A stretch of DNA of 64,000 bases from Methylosinus sp. PW1 (GCF_000745215.1 NZ_JQNK01000009.1:1302001-1366000), one strand, 5' to 3'; counted from the first letter of the stretch, positions 41,079 through 48,996 are shown. Notes: generated by a model not told the origin, from the letters alone. Made by a program: numbers and translations.

Positions 41079-41105
41079 CGCCCGCCCCAGAACCTGGGGC
41101 GGGCG
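41079..41105 (+). terminator. Rho-independent terminator after the DUF1501 gene
   Basis: A perfect 12-base stem CGCCCGCCCCAG/CTGGGGCGGGCG with loop AAC, followed by TCTTTGTTT, 24 bases after the stop. Confidence 0.9.
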
Positions 41106-41242
41106 TCTTTGTTTCCCGCGTCAATAGCGCGCGTCAGTGCGGCGCGAGTCGTGAGATACGGAACGTCAGGAAGTCTGTAGCGGCTCCCCGTTCCATCGCT
41201 CAGGCGTCGACATTTTTCGCTTTCATGAGAATTTGAAGCACA

Positions 41243-42305
41243 TCAATGTTCGTTCGGTGAATCATCGAGGCAAGCGCCCACGATTCCTTCGGATCCTTCG
41301 GCCGAGGTCGCGCAATATCTTCTTGCCTCCGGCCCCGACCCGCAGCGGCACGACTTCCCTGCCCTGTCCTGAAACACATGACAGGCGCGAAGCTGCTGCG
41401 CTCGCGAGCGCAGCGACCCTTTCGGACAGTGAATGAGGACGAAGGCTGCGGTCATCGCCAGACGACGGGAGGCTCCTCGGGACCACGTCGAGCGCAATTG
41501 CGGTCCGCGGCGCGCTCGGGAGGCGTGCTCGGCGATGTTGTATTCCCGCCCTTCCCGCGTGGTCGCAGGGTTGGGGCCGAAGATCGCCGAGATTTGCTGC
41601 TGCCGATCTCGCGCCGCCTGCCAAAGCGCATCGTCCACGACCCTGAGATGCGGCACTTCGGTCCTGATCCACTGGCTTTCCGGATTCGGCCGCGAGACGC
41701 GCTTGCCGGTCGCCGGGTCTTTGACGAAACGCTGCCGGTTCCACACCAGCACGCCGGCATAGCGTTCATTATTGAGGATGCCGGAGCCGCGCGAAACGTG
41801 GCCTCGAATGCTCGTGTCGCCCCAGGCCCGGTCCAACGGGGCCGGGAATGCCGCAGAGGCCGCCGCCCGCCTTGCCCTTTTCCACACGGCCGCGCAGACC
41901 ACGATGGGTCTTCATCGCGAGGTCTTTCAGGAACAGGGCGTTCATCGTGCTCTTCAGGCTGACGTGAAGCTCGCTGATCTCACCCTCCGCGAGAGTGATA
42001 ATAGAAGCGCCGACGAAACGCAGATGCTCGAACAGCGTGGCGATATCCGCCTGATCGCGGGAAATCCGGTCCAGCGCCTCGCCCAGCACGACGTCGAACT
42101 GGCCGCGCTGCGCATCCAGCAACAGCGATTGGATGCCGGGCCGCAGGATCACGCTCGAACCCGAGATGGCGGCGTCGTGATAGGCGCCCGCGATCTTCCA
42201 TCGTTCGCGCCCCGCATGTTCCCGGCAAAGGCGGAACTGGTCCTCGATCGAGCTTTCGCTCTGGTTGTCCGACGAATAGCGGGCATAGAGCGCGACGCGG
42301 GTCAT
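41243..42305 (-). pseudogene. Serine recombinase (resolvase/invertase type), decayed
   Basis: The front, read from 42305, is a normal resolvase domain: MTRVALYARYSSDNQSESS with the expected Ser, and LGEALDRISRDQADIA. At about 41870 it passes through GKAGGGLCG straight into PGPVGP, skipping the 50-60 residues expected there. The frame then changes to WGDTSIRGHVSRGSGILNNE and WNRQRFVKDPATGKRVSR of the recombinase domain, in the frame ending at 41243. The zinc ribbon and coiled-coil tail are not recognisable. So it has an internal deletion, a frameshift and a lost C-terminus, and cannot act. It marks an old integrative element. Confidence 0.8.
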
Positions 42306-42323
42306 GGGCGGTCTCCGTTCCTT

Positions 42324-42557
42324 CTATTCCTCGTCCTCGGCGCTCTGTGCGTCCTCGGGCCTGTTGTCGTTCGCGGCGGTGAGCGCCGCGAACTGATCTC
42401 GTGCTATCTGTCGTCCGATCAGCCGCGCGATGGTCAGCGCCACCTGATTCAACTGCCGCCGCGTTTCCCCGTCCGGTTCCTCCCGTTTGCCATCAGGACC
42501 GGGATTGTCGTTGGCCGGTATGAGGTCGTCCGGCTCGGATTCCGTGTCATCCGCCAT
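42324..42557 (-). CDS. Small acidic hypothetical protein linked to the serine recombinase
   Basis: A 77-residue charged protein with a central helix QVALTIARLIGRQIARDQFA and two ANDN motifs (PANDNPG, TAANDNRPE). I recall similar small proteins directly upstream of serine recombinase genes in rhizobial mobile elements, but know no function. I start at the ATG at 42557; the longer frame to 42692 adds an unlikely leader. It lies 18 bases before the recombinase pseudogene, in the same direction. Confidence 0.55.
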   Translation of the reverse strand: MADDTESEPDDLIPANDNPGPDGKREEPDGETRRQLNQVALTIARLIGRQIARDQFAALTAANDNRPEDAQSAEDEE

Positions 42558-42707
42558 GCCGTCGCTCGCTTTCTTTCCGAAATCAAACGGGCATGAAGCA
42601 GCGACAAGTTCAGGATGAGAAGATAGAAAATCCGTTGGTCGTTCTGTAGCGCAAAAATACCTGCGAACGGCGGTTCTGGCGTAGGTGTCCAAAACACTCT
42701 ACACGCA

Positions 42708-43004
42708 TCACACGGCTCGCAAAGCCTTCTGGACTGCCTTGGGCGCGCGCTCGATCACCAGAAGATAGGCTCTGGTCGGTCCTTCCGGCTGTCGCGAGCC
42801 TTGTTCCCAATGACGCAGCGTGTTGACGCTGAACCCGAACCGGCCCGCGAACTCTTCCTGCGTCATGTCCAGGCGTGTGCGGATCGCCTTTACGTCGATC
42901 TTCTCCGGCACATGGACGCGATAGGCGCTCTCATCCACCCCGCCCTCGGCATAGGTCACCGCTTCCTCGAGCCCGCGTCGGATGCTGTCGGCAACCTTGC
43001 TCAT
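42708..43004 (-). CDS. XRE/HTH antitoxin of a RelE-type toxin-antitoxin pair
   Basis: A 98-residue protein whose second half is an HTH_3-type DNA-binding domain (DMTQEEFAGRFGFSVNTLRH, about 46-65, then WEQGSRQPEGPTRAYL). The N-terminal half should bind the toxin. Its ATG overlaps the toxin stop (ATGA), so the toxin gene comes first, an order typical of HigBA/NadST-like modules. It probably represses its own promoter at the repeats upstream of the toxin gene. Intact. Confidence 0.85.
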   Translation of the reverse strand: MSKVADSIRRGLEEAVTYAEGGVDESAYRVHVPEKIDVKAIRTRLDMTQEEFAGRFGFSVNTLRHWEQGSRQPEGPTRAYLLVIERAPKAVQKALRAV

Positions 43005-43341
43005 GGCGTTCTCCTCTTGAATGCCTCGACCAGCAGCGTCGTAAGCTGCCGGAAGTCATTGCGGTCCTGCTGGCTCAAATCGGCCCGCTCATTCTTGGCG
43101 AAGGCCGTCAGCGCGAAGAGCGGCATGCCAACGTCGTGGTGGAAATAGATCACCCGCGCCCCGCTTCCAATCCCCAGCGCAGCTTCCGCACGCCGCCCGT
43201 TCCGGGGATCAGATCGCCGGCCGTCGGATTATAGGCGAGATAATCCACCAGAAGCGCCCGTTCCTCGTCGCTCATGAGCTTGCGGATCGCCGACAGGAAT
43301 TCCGGCGTTTCGACACCGCTGATCGGAGCGGTTCGAGCCAT
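43001..43341 (-). pseudogene. RelE/HigB-type toxin, frameshifted in a G-run
   Basis: From the ATG at 43341 the frame gives MARTAPISGVETPEFLSAI and then VRKLRWGLEAG, and stops early at 43150. One base more in the run of four G (CCCC at 43159-43162 on the + strand) would continue as GARVIYFHHDVGMPLFALTA, then FAKNERADLSQQDRNDFRQL and VEAFKRRTP, ending exactly at 43001 in an overlap with the antitoxin start. The rejoined product is a full RelE-family mRNA interferase of about 113 residues. Either the toxin has been inactivated or the base was lost in sequencing a homopolymer. Confidence 0.8.
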
Positions 43342-43353
43342 GAAGGATGCTAC

Positions 43354-43401
43354 TCCAATGAGTCAGTCAAAGCAACCGGAAAATATGATCCAATGAGTCA
43401 G
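43354..43401. promoter_or_regulatory. Two direct copies of a 13-base operator upstream of the toxin-antitoxin genes
   Basis: TCCAATGAGTCAG occurs at 43354-43366 and again at 43389-43401, 35 bases apart centre to centre, starting 13 bases before the toxin ATG. Repeats in this position are the usual binding sites for autorepression by the XRE antitoxin. No gene is seen between here and 43778. Confidence 0.6.
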
Positions 43402-43778
43402 ACGTGCGCCGCCGAATGTTGGGGGCGGGTCAGTTTGAATTCGGCTATGCGCCAGGTGCGGACGTTGGTCCGAAGGCTAGACGCCTCTTACTTAGCATTT
43501 GATTGGTGCCCCGGAGCGCGAGCTTTTCGCGATAGTTCCAGCTTGACCGGGCTCCACTGCGCGTGCGAGCCTGCGGTCATTGTAGCCCAGCAGGAGGAGG
43601 ACGGAAGATGCAAGCGCCCATTGAACTCCGTCCTCGCGATCCGCGGCTTTCCCGGTCTTACTAGCTAATCGAAGCCGGGGGGCACGCGGTCTCAATCCCT
43701 TTTCGGCCCGACGCCACATCCCGCAGTCCCAAGAGGCGGACTCCGGCGGCGCGGGGTCGCTTGAGCTGGAGAACTGCG

Positions 43779-44552
43779 TTGAACATTTCAAACGATCTGC
43801 GTGCGCGCCTGGTGAAGCCGGCGTTCCCGCGCTCTGCGAACTATGACGCCGCATGGCAATTCGAATCCTGGATGGGCCCAAACGTGCTTTGGCTCGCCGA
43901 GTGGATGAGCCAGGCGGTTCCCTTGCGGCCAGGCATGCGCGTTCTAGACATCGGCTGCGGCAAGGCAGTGAGTTCGATCTTTCTGGCGAAGGAATTCGGC
44001 GTCGCGGTCTGGGCTGCGGATCTATGGATCAAGCCTTCCGAGAACTGGCCGCGAATCGAGGCGGCCGGGGTCGCGGACCGGGTCTTTCCGATCCACGCCG
44101 AGGCGCATGCGCTGCCCTTCGCGCACGACTATTTCGACGTCATCGTAAGTTTCGACGCCTACCATTACTTCGGCGCGGCCGATCTCTACCTCGGTTATGT
44201 CGCGAAGTTCCTGCGTCCAGGCGGCCGCCTCTGCTTCGTCTCGCCTGGCGTAAAGGAAGAGCAGCCCGACGGACCGCCTGAGGTCCTGCGCCCCTATTGG
44301 GAGTGGGAGTTTTGCACCTTTCACAGCCCGGCGTGGTGGCGGCGACACTGGGAGAAGACCGGGCTCGTCGAAGTGGAACTGGCCGACCTGCTCCCCGACG
44401 GCTGGCGACACTGGCTCGAATGGAACGAGGTCTGCGCCGAAGTTGGCGCTGGCTTCGACCTGACGAAGGAGAGCGAAATGCTTCGGCTCGATGCGGGGCG
44501 GACGCTTGGGTTCACGAGGGTCGTCGCCACCAGACGCCCCTCACGAAAATAG
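43779..44552 (+). CDS. Class I SAM-dependent methyltransferase
   Basis: A 257-residue small-molecule-type methyltransferase with motif I VLDIGCGKAVSSIFLA, the acidic strand-2 end (VWAADLWI) and post-motif segment LRPGGRLCFVSPG. No ATG fits; I chose the TTG at 43779, which has GGAGAAC upstream, while the TTG at 43761 is an alternative. Trp-rich C-terminal half (HSPAWWRRHWEKTGLV). The substrate is unknown. It lies inside the cassette with terminal repeats, and its downstream hairpin was split by the IS4 element. Confidence 0.8.
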   Translation: MNISNDLRARLVKPAFPRSANYDAAWQFESWMGPNVLWLAEWMSQAVPLRPGMRVLDIGCGKAVSSIFLAKEFGVAVWAADLWIKPSENWPRIEAAGVADRVFPIHAEAHALPFAHDYFDVIVSFDAYHYFGAADLYLGYVAKFLRPGGRLCFVSPGVKEEQPDGPPEVLRPYWEWEFCTFHSPAWWRRHWEKTGLVEVELADLLPDGWRHWLEWNEVCAEVGAGFDLTKESEMLRLDAGRTLGFTRVVATRRPSRK

Positions 44553-44585
44553 ATTCGGCGCATTATTCCCTCTCCCCGTCAGAGG

Positions 44586-45887
44586 CACGGCTGTCCGGGG
44601 AAACTCAGGCATAGATCATCTCGATCTGGCAGTCGGACTTCCACCGGCTCGGCACGCGATATTTGGGCGGCGGCTCGTCGATCGATGCGACGGGCCGGCG
44701 CGCGAACAGGAAGCGGCCAGCCAGCTCGGCGAAGCGCAGCGGCGGCAGAGTGACGCCGTGGCTGTGCGCGGCGATGCGCAGCAGCAGGAAGGCGATCATC
44801 GCCGCCAGCAGCTGAAGCTTGATGGCGTTCTCGTTCTTGCCCAAGAACTTGCGGATCGAGAGATGCTGCTTCAGCCAGCGGAACAGCAGCTCGATCGCCC
44901 AGCGCGCCTTGTAGAGCGCGGCGATCTCCACCGCATCGCGGGTCATGTCGTTGGTGATCACCTCGATGATCGGCGATTTCGTCCGGCTCGCCGCGTCGCG
45001 CTCGATGCGGATGCGGCGCAGGCGCATCCGCAGCTTGGAATCGCCCTTGCTGGCCAGCGCGACCTCGCTGTCCGCGAGCACGGTGAAGCCGTCGCCGCGG
45101 GTCTTATCGAGCGGCCGTTCGGCGACGACCTTCAAGCGCGTGTTGGTCTTTGGCCGCGTGACGAAGAGCGCCCCGGCGTCGTGAATGCCCTTCCACCATT
45201 TGAAATCATAATAGCCCTTGTCGAAGACATAGGTGGCGCCCGCCTCGATCGGCGTCTTCTTGCCGATGGTGACATCATTGACATTGGCGAGCGTCACCTC
45301 GACGCGATAGGGACGGTCGGCCCCGCGATCATAGGCGACATGCATTTTGAGCCCGTGGATGCGGCCGTTGGAGCGGGCGAACGCATGGAACTTGCTCAAA
45401 GGGATGGGGGTCGAGTCGATGAGGCGGAGCATCTCGGCTCCCTCGCGCCGCGTCTTGCGGTCGAGCGTCGCGGCGAGCAGAGCGAAGAGATCGGCGAAGA
45501 CGGCGACGGGCCGGCGGGCGCTGGCTTCGGCGAGCGTCGAGCGCGCGAAACGCCCGACGCCCAGGTGATAATGCCCATTGGCCTCGGCGTTGAAGGCGGC
45601 GACGAGGGCGCGCAGGCTGACGACCGCGCCCAGCTGCGCGAAGATCAGCGCCACCAGATGGCTCCAGCTCCTGAAGGATTTGTCGTAGGCGTCGCCGCCG
45701 TGACGATCCACGATCTTCTGGAAGCTGCGACGATCGATCGGTTTGAGAAGCTCGACGAAGACGCTATTCTCGAGGCGCATGTCCGGCTCTTTCTTTCTGA
45801 GTCTCGACAACCAGAAAGTACCCCGAAACTCTCGGGAAAGCCGGGCATGCGCCCGCGACCTATCGACTCATTCCCCGGACAGCCGTG
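44586..45887 (-). mobile_element. Complete IS4-family insertion sequence with 9-bp target duplication
   Basis: A 1302-base element bounded by perfect 17-base inverted repeats CACGGCTGTCCGGGGAA (44586-44602; reverse complement at 45871-45887). CGTCAGAGG flanks it on both sides (44577-44585 and 45888-45896). It carries one full transposase gene. Rejoining the flanks restores the palindrome CCCTCTCCCC-GTCAGA-GGGGAGAGGG, so it went into the loop of a REP-like hairpin. Intact repeats and frame suggest a recent, possibly still active, insertion. Confidence 0.92.
44605..45780 (-). CDS. IS4-family transposase
   Basis: A 391-residue DDE transposase that catalyses excision and integration of the surrounding element. 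The IS4 signature Y-x2-R-x3-E-x6-K is exact in YKARWAIELLFRWLK near the C-terminus, and the catalytic Asp regions LRLIDSTPIPLS and YVFDKGYYD are present. The start MRLENSVFVELLKPI at 45780 matches family starts; a TTG ten codons earlier is possible. The stop lies three bases inside the left inverted repeat. Confidence 0.93.
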   Translation of the reverse strand: MRLENSVFVELLKPIDRRSFQKIVDRHGGDAYDKSFRSWSHLVALIFAQLGAVVSLRALVAAFNAEANGHYHLGVGRFARSTLAEASARRPVAVFADLFALLAATLDRKTRREGAEMLRLIDSTPIPLSKFHAFARSNGRIHGLKMHVAYDRGADRPYRVEVTLANVNDVTIGKKTPIEAGATYVFDKGYYDFKWWKGIHDAGALFVTRPKTNTRLKVVAERPLDKTRGDGFTVLADSEVALASKGDSKLRMRLRRIRIERDAASRTKSPIIEVITNDMTRDAVEIAALYKARWAIELLFRWLKQHLSIRKFLGKNENAIKLQLLAAMIAFLLLRIAAHSHGVTLPPLRFAELAGRFLFARRPVASIDEPPPKYRVPSRWKSDCQIEMIYA

Positions 45888-46130
45888 CGTCAGAGGGGAG
45901 AGGGTTACGGATTACAGAGTATACAAGCCTGCGCATTCTTCGATTTCCAACAATAGAATCGCGCCAATGATACTCGCGAGGCCCGAGCGATTCATCGGTA
46001 CGAAGCAACCCCACCCCCGCGAATGGCAGCGATGGGTCACAGTTACTCCTTCGCCGTCGGGAAGGGGGAACTCGCGCCAGAAGCGGACACCTCCGTGATC
46101 GGAAGTTGTTCGATTTTTAGGCTTTAGCTT

Positions 46131-46152
46131 TATAGACCGCAGTCAGTCTATA
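46131..46152. promoter_or_regulatory. Inverted repeat upstream of the peptidase E-like gene
   Basis: TATAGAC-CGCAGTCA-GTCTATA is a perfect 7-base inverted repeat around 8 bases, ending 30 bases before the ATG and overlapping AT-rich promoter-like sequence. It could be a repressor site; no regulator gene is adjacent. Confidence 0.45.
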
Positions 46153-46181
46153 TATGCGCGTGTAATACCGGAGATTCCACG

Positions 46182-46823
46182 ATGCGCTTATATTTGTCTT
46201 CGTTCGATCTCGGAAATTGCCCAGAAGAGTTGGTCGCGCTCGCCCGGGGCGCAAAGGAGGCGGTAGTTGTCGTCAATGCCCTGGACAATCTCCCCGAGGC
46301 GAGAATGAAGTGGTTGAATGCTCAGACGGAAAAACTGCGTGACCTGGGCTTCACAGCAAGGGAACTCGACTTGCGTGATTTCTTCGGAAAGCCTTCGGAG
46401 CTAGAGGAATCTCTGAGAGGCATCGATGTGGTTTGGATCAATGGAGGCAACGCTTTCATTCTTCGTCGAGCGATGAAGCAAAGCGGGTTCGACAAGCAAA
46501 TCAGAGCGGCGCTGGGGCGCGACGAGATTGTGTATGCAGGTTTCAGTGCTGCTGCCGTTATCGTCGGGGACAGCTTAGCCGGGCTCGATATCGTAGATCG
46601 TGCGACAGCGGTCCCGGCGGGCTATGACCCTGAGGTCGTTTGGGAGGGGCTCGGCTTATTGCCCTACGTGATCGCTGTTCATTTCCGTTCGGATCACGCG
46701 GAGTCGAGCGATGTCGATAGAGAGATCGCATTTTTCCAAGAGAATCGCATTCCGTATCGGCCGTTGCGAGACGGTGAAGTTCTCATCATCGATGGTGAGG
46801 AAGAACGATTGCTCGGACTTTAG
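46182..46823 (+). CDS. Peptidase E-like (S51) type 1 glutamine amidotransferase-fold protein
   Basis: A 213-residue cytosolic protein of the peptidase E group, serine enzymes that cleave Asp-X dipeptides. Visible marks are INGGN (87-90) with the GGN turn, the nucleophile elbow YAGFSAAAVI with S122, and PYVIAVHFRSDH with H167. The usual elbow is GxSAGA; here the second small residue is Ala, so activity is likely but not certain. GGAG lies eight bases before the ATG. Base composition is markedly more AT-rich than in the core genes, consistent with its place in a mobile cassette. Confidence 0.8.
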   Translation: MRLYLSSFDLGNCPEELVALARGAKEAVVVVNALDNLPEARMKWLNAQTEKLRDLGFTARELDLRDFFGKPSELEESLRGIDVVWINGGNAFILRRAMKQSGFDKQIRAALGRDEIVYAGFSAAAVIVGDSLAGLDIVDRATAVPAGYDPEVVWEGLGLLPYVIAVHFRSDHAESSDVDREIAFFQENRIPYRPLRDGEVLIIDGEEERLLGL

Positions 46824-46998
46824 GCGGCGCATATACGGAACGGCTTCGCATGAGCAGCGCTGTGAATGACCGCTTCGGGTCACGAGCAGAAATTCAAACT
46901 GACCCATCACCCGAATGTTGTCAGCATAGGAACGCATCATTCGCAATTTCGAACCGCGTAAGTAGTCGCTCGAAAATTGGTGACTGAGGCAATCCGCT

Positions 46999-47570
46999 TC
47001 AAAACTCGGGAAACGAGTCGAGACGCCCGATCCGGATCAAGTCGAGCAGCGCCGAGCGGCCCTGCGGCCAGGGAAATTCGGGGCAGTTCTCGCACCATTC
47101 ACCCTCGCGGAGCACAGCGTGGAGCTTGGCGGCCACGCCTTCGACGGAAGACGCCGGCGTGGCCGCCAATGCATCGGCGAGTTCTTTCGCGGCTCGCTCC
47201 TCCTCTTTTTTTCTTCGGAGTAGCCGACAGCCAAATCGGCGGCCGCCCAGCGGGCGCGCTCATCCTCTTCCTGAGCGGCGCGGTCCGCCTCGGCGCAATC
47301 AGTATTGTCGATTGAGCAGGACTCGCGAATCAACTGCATCAATTGAGTTTCCAAGCTTTGCTGCTTCTGGCAGAGCACGTCGGCGGCGTCCTGGGCAGCC
47401 CTCCATTGTGTCCACATGGACATTGCCGCGTCGGCCGCTTCTATACGGGACGTGTCGAGGGGCGCGACGCCTCCGAAAGACGCCGGCGCGGCGGCGCTGA
47501 CGCTCGCAACCAACAGGGTCCTTCGGGTGAAGGAATACGCACTCGTGGTAATCTCGGGTTCATCAGCCAT
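46999..47570 (-). CDS. Exported hypothetical protein with a -1 frameshift at A_AAA_AAG
   Basis: From the ATG at 47570 the frame encodes MADEPEITTSAYSFTRRTLL with a twin-Arg-like start, a hydrophobic stretch and a charged helix. Codons 121-122 are AAA AAG within gaA AAA AAG. In the zero frame 55 atypical basic residues follow, ending at 47037. In the -1 frame the sequence becomes EEERAAKELADALAATPASS, then EFPWPQGRSALLDLIRIGR, ending at 46999, which fits the alphaproteobacterial family I recall. So the real product (about 190 aa) needs a -1 shift, either by programmed slippage or because one A has been lost. The function is unknown. Confidence 0.6.
47205..47211 (-). other. Canonical -1 slippery heptamer A_AAA_AAG
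   Basis: The heptamer is in the correct zero-frame phase and is followed at once by GAGGAGGAG, then about 35 bases further by an 8-base stem GCCACGCC/GGCGTGGC. This is the same slip sequence as in E. coli dnaX. Confidence 0.6.
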
Positions 47571-47585
47571 GATCCGAGCTCCTCA

Positions 47586-47690
47586 TTATAATAAGCTCGT
47601 CGATGCGCGATTGCGGATGGTCGTCGGCGATCGCCTCGAGCGTCGCCTTCATCCAGGCATAGGGATCGACGCTGTTCAACTTGCAGGCCA
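47586..47690 (-). mobile_element. IS66-family transposase C-terminal remnant
   Basis: The leftward frame encodes ACKLNSVDPYAWMKATLEA followed by IADDHPQSRIDELI, the well-known C-terminal end of IS66 transposases. Only about 35 codons remain. It directly abuts the broken 5' end of the PepSY gene. Confidence 0.8.
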
Positions 47691-48043
47691 TAGCGGCGGC
47701 CGCGGCGCTTTCGCCGGAAGGGCGCATCGAGCGCGTCGATTTTCCCGACGGCGAGCGAGGCGCGTTCACCGTCTATCAGGACGATGTGCCGGGCGTCGGC
47801 TGGTTCATCCACTCCCGCTCGCTGATCGTGGATCGCTTCTCGGCCGCTGTGACGGCGATCGAGGACAATGCGCATGGAACCGCCGGCGACGCCTTTTTGC
47901 GCTGGCAATGGCCACTGCATTCCGGTCAGGCCTTCGGAATGACAGGACGGCTGCTGGTGCTGGCGAGCGGGCTCCTTTGTCCGCTGCTTTTCGTCACCGT
48001 AGTGATCCGCTGGCGGCAGAAGAAGCGCGCCCGCCGCGCCTGA
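47681..48043 (+). pseudogene. PepSY-associated membrane protein, 3' fragment
   Basis: The 120 residues correspond to the end of a PepSY-TM protein of the iron-uptake type: LSPEGRIERVDFPDGERGAF, then SLIVDRFSAAVTAIED and GTAGDAFLRWQWPLHSGQAF, and a last membrane helix (LLVLASGLLCPLLFVTVVIRW) with a basic tail. Full-length relatives have 380-500 residues with three to four helices, so two thirds are missing. The gene breaks where the IS66 remnant begins. A TTG at 47681 could in theory start translation, but no ribosome site is evident. Confidence 0.78.
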
Positions 48044-48129
48044 GCGGAGCAGAACGAATTTCGGCGCCTTCGTCCGCTTCTGCTATAAGCCCCTCGCCTG
48101 CGCCATTCGCGCCGTAGCGAGGAGCCCTC

Positions 48130-48996
48130 ATGTCGGAAGAAACCAAGCTCGCTCTGCTCGAGCGCATCGCCACAGCGCTCGAGCGGCTCGCCCCGCCGCC
48201 GCCGCGCGCGGTGGATTTTTCCAGCGCCGAGGCCTTCGTCTGGCGCGCCGCGCGCAGCGAATTCTCGCCCGTCGCGGAGATCAATCGCGTCGATCTCTCG
48301 CTGCTCGAGGGCGTCGAGCGGCAGCGCGATCAGCTCATCGACAACACGCGCCGCTTCGCGCGCGGGCTGCCGGCCAACAACGCGCTGCTATGGGGCGCGC
48401 GCGGCATGGGCAAATCCTCGCTCGTCAAAGCCGTGCATGCGACGATCGCGCGCGAGAAGGAATGCGCGCGGCCGCTGAAGCTCATCGAGATTCATCGCGA
48501 GGACATAGAGAGCCTGCCCATGCTGCTCTCCACCTTGCGCGAAAAGCCGTTCGGCTTTCTGCTGTTTTGCGACGATCTCTCCTTCGACGCGGCGGAGACG
48601 AGCTATAAATCCTTGAAGTCCGCGCTCGAGGGCGGCGTCGAGGGACGGCCGCGCAATGCGCTCTTCTACGCCACCTCCAACCGCCGCCATCTGCTGCCGC
48701 GCGACATGATGGAGAATGAGCGCTCCTCCGCCATCAATCCCGGCGAGGCGGTGGAGGAGAAGGTCTCGCTCTCGGACCGCTTCGGCCTCTGGCTCGGCTT
48801 CCACAATTGCAGCCAGGCGGAATATCTCGCCATGGTTTTCGGCTATGCGCGCCATCACGGGCTCGACGCGCCGCAGGAGACGATCGAGCGCGAGGCGCTC
48901 GAATGGTCGATCACGCGCGGCGCGCGCTCCGGCCGCGTGGCCTGGCAATATGTGCAGGACCTCGCCGGACGGCTGGGCAAGCGGCTCGACGGCTGA
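48130..48996 (+). CDS. DUF815 family AAA-type ATPase
   Basis: A 288-residue soluble ATP-binding protein. Walker A is GARGMGKSS at 89-97; Walker B is FLLFCDDLSF near 140-149; and YATSNRRHLLPRD (about 180-192) looks like sensor 1. An N-terminal helical part (1-60) precedes the ATPase core. DUF815 proteins are widespread in proteobacteria without a proven role. It converges with the kinase gene, with no gap, and restarts the core genome after the accessory block. Confidence 0.88.
   Translation: MSEETKLALLERIATALERLAPPPPRAVDFSSAEAFVWRAARSEFSPVAEINRVDLSLLEGVERQRDQLIDNTRRFARGLPANNALLWGARGMGKSSLVKAVHATIAREKECARPLKLIEIHREDIESLPMLLSTLREKPFGFLLFCDDLSFDAAETSYKSLKSALEGGVEGRPRNALFYATSNRRHLLPRDMMENERSSAINPGEAVEEKVSLSDRFGLWLGFHNCSQAEYLAMVFGYARHHGLDAPQETIEREALEWSITRGARSGRVAWQYVQDLAGRLGKRLDG

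Larger units (their letters stand above)
43422..46910 (+). mobile_element. 3.5-kb cassette with terminal inverted repeats and a 10-bp flanking duplication, no transposase of its own
   Basis: GGGTCAGTTTGAATT (43427-43441) recurs inverted at 46891-46905. Exactly five bases outside each copy stands CCGAATGTTG, in direct orientation (43412-43421 and 46911-46920), as expected of a target-site duplication. Inside are a methyltransferase gene, an IS4-family insertion and a peptidase E-like gene; without the IS the unit is about 2.2 kb. The stretch 43442-43778 has no gene, and 45897-46130 neither. The family could not be assigned; the repeat core is reminiscent of IS21-type ends. It must have been moved by an enzyme acting in trans. 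Confidence 0.6.

Noticed and set aside
43354..43401. Two 13-base repeats as a possible minimal CRISPR array
   Set aside because: Only two copies, too short, no cas genes; the position upstream of a toxin-antitoxin pair fits operators.
43393..43668. 91-codon frame between the toxin-antitoxin pair and the methyltransferase gene
   Set aside because: It runs across the flanking duplication and the inverted repeat end of the cassette, has no ribosome site, and resembles no protein.
41060..43778. tRNA or attachment site flanking the serine recombinase region
   Set aside because: No cloverleaf-like sequence and no convincing direct repeats bounding the recombinase and toxin-antitoxin genes were found.
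47681..48043. PepSY fragment as a functional short protein
   Set aside because: It starts within the IS66 junction with a TTG and no ribosome site, and lacks two thirds of the family's domains.
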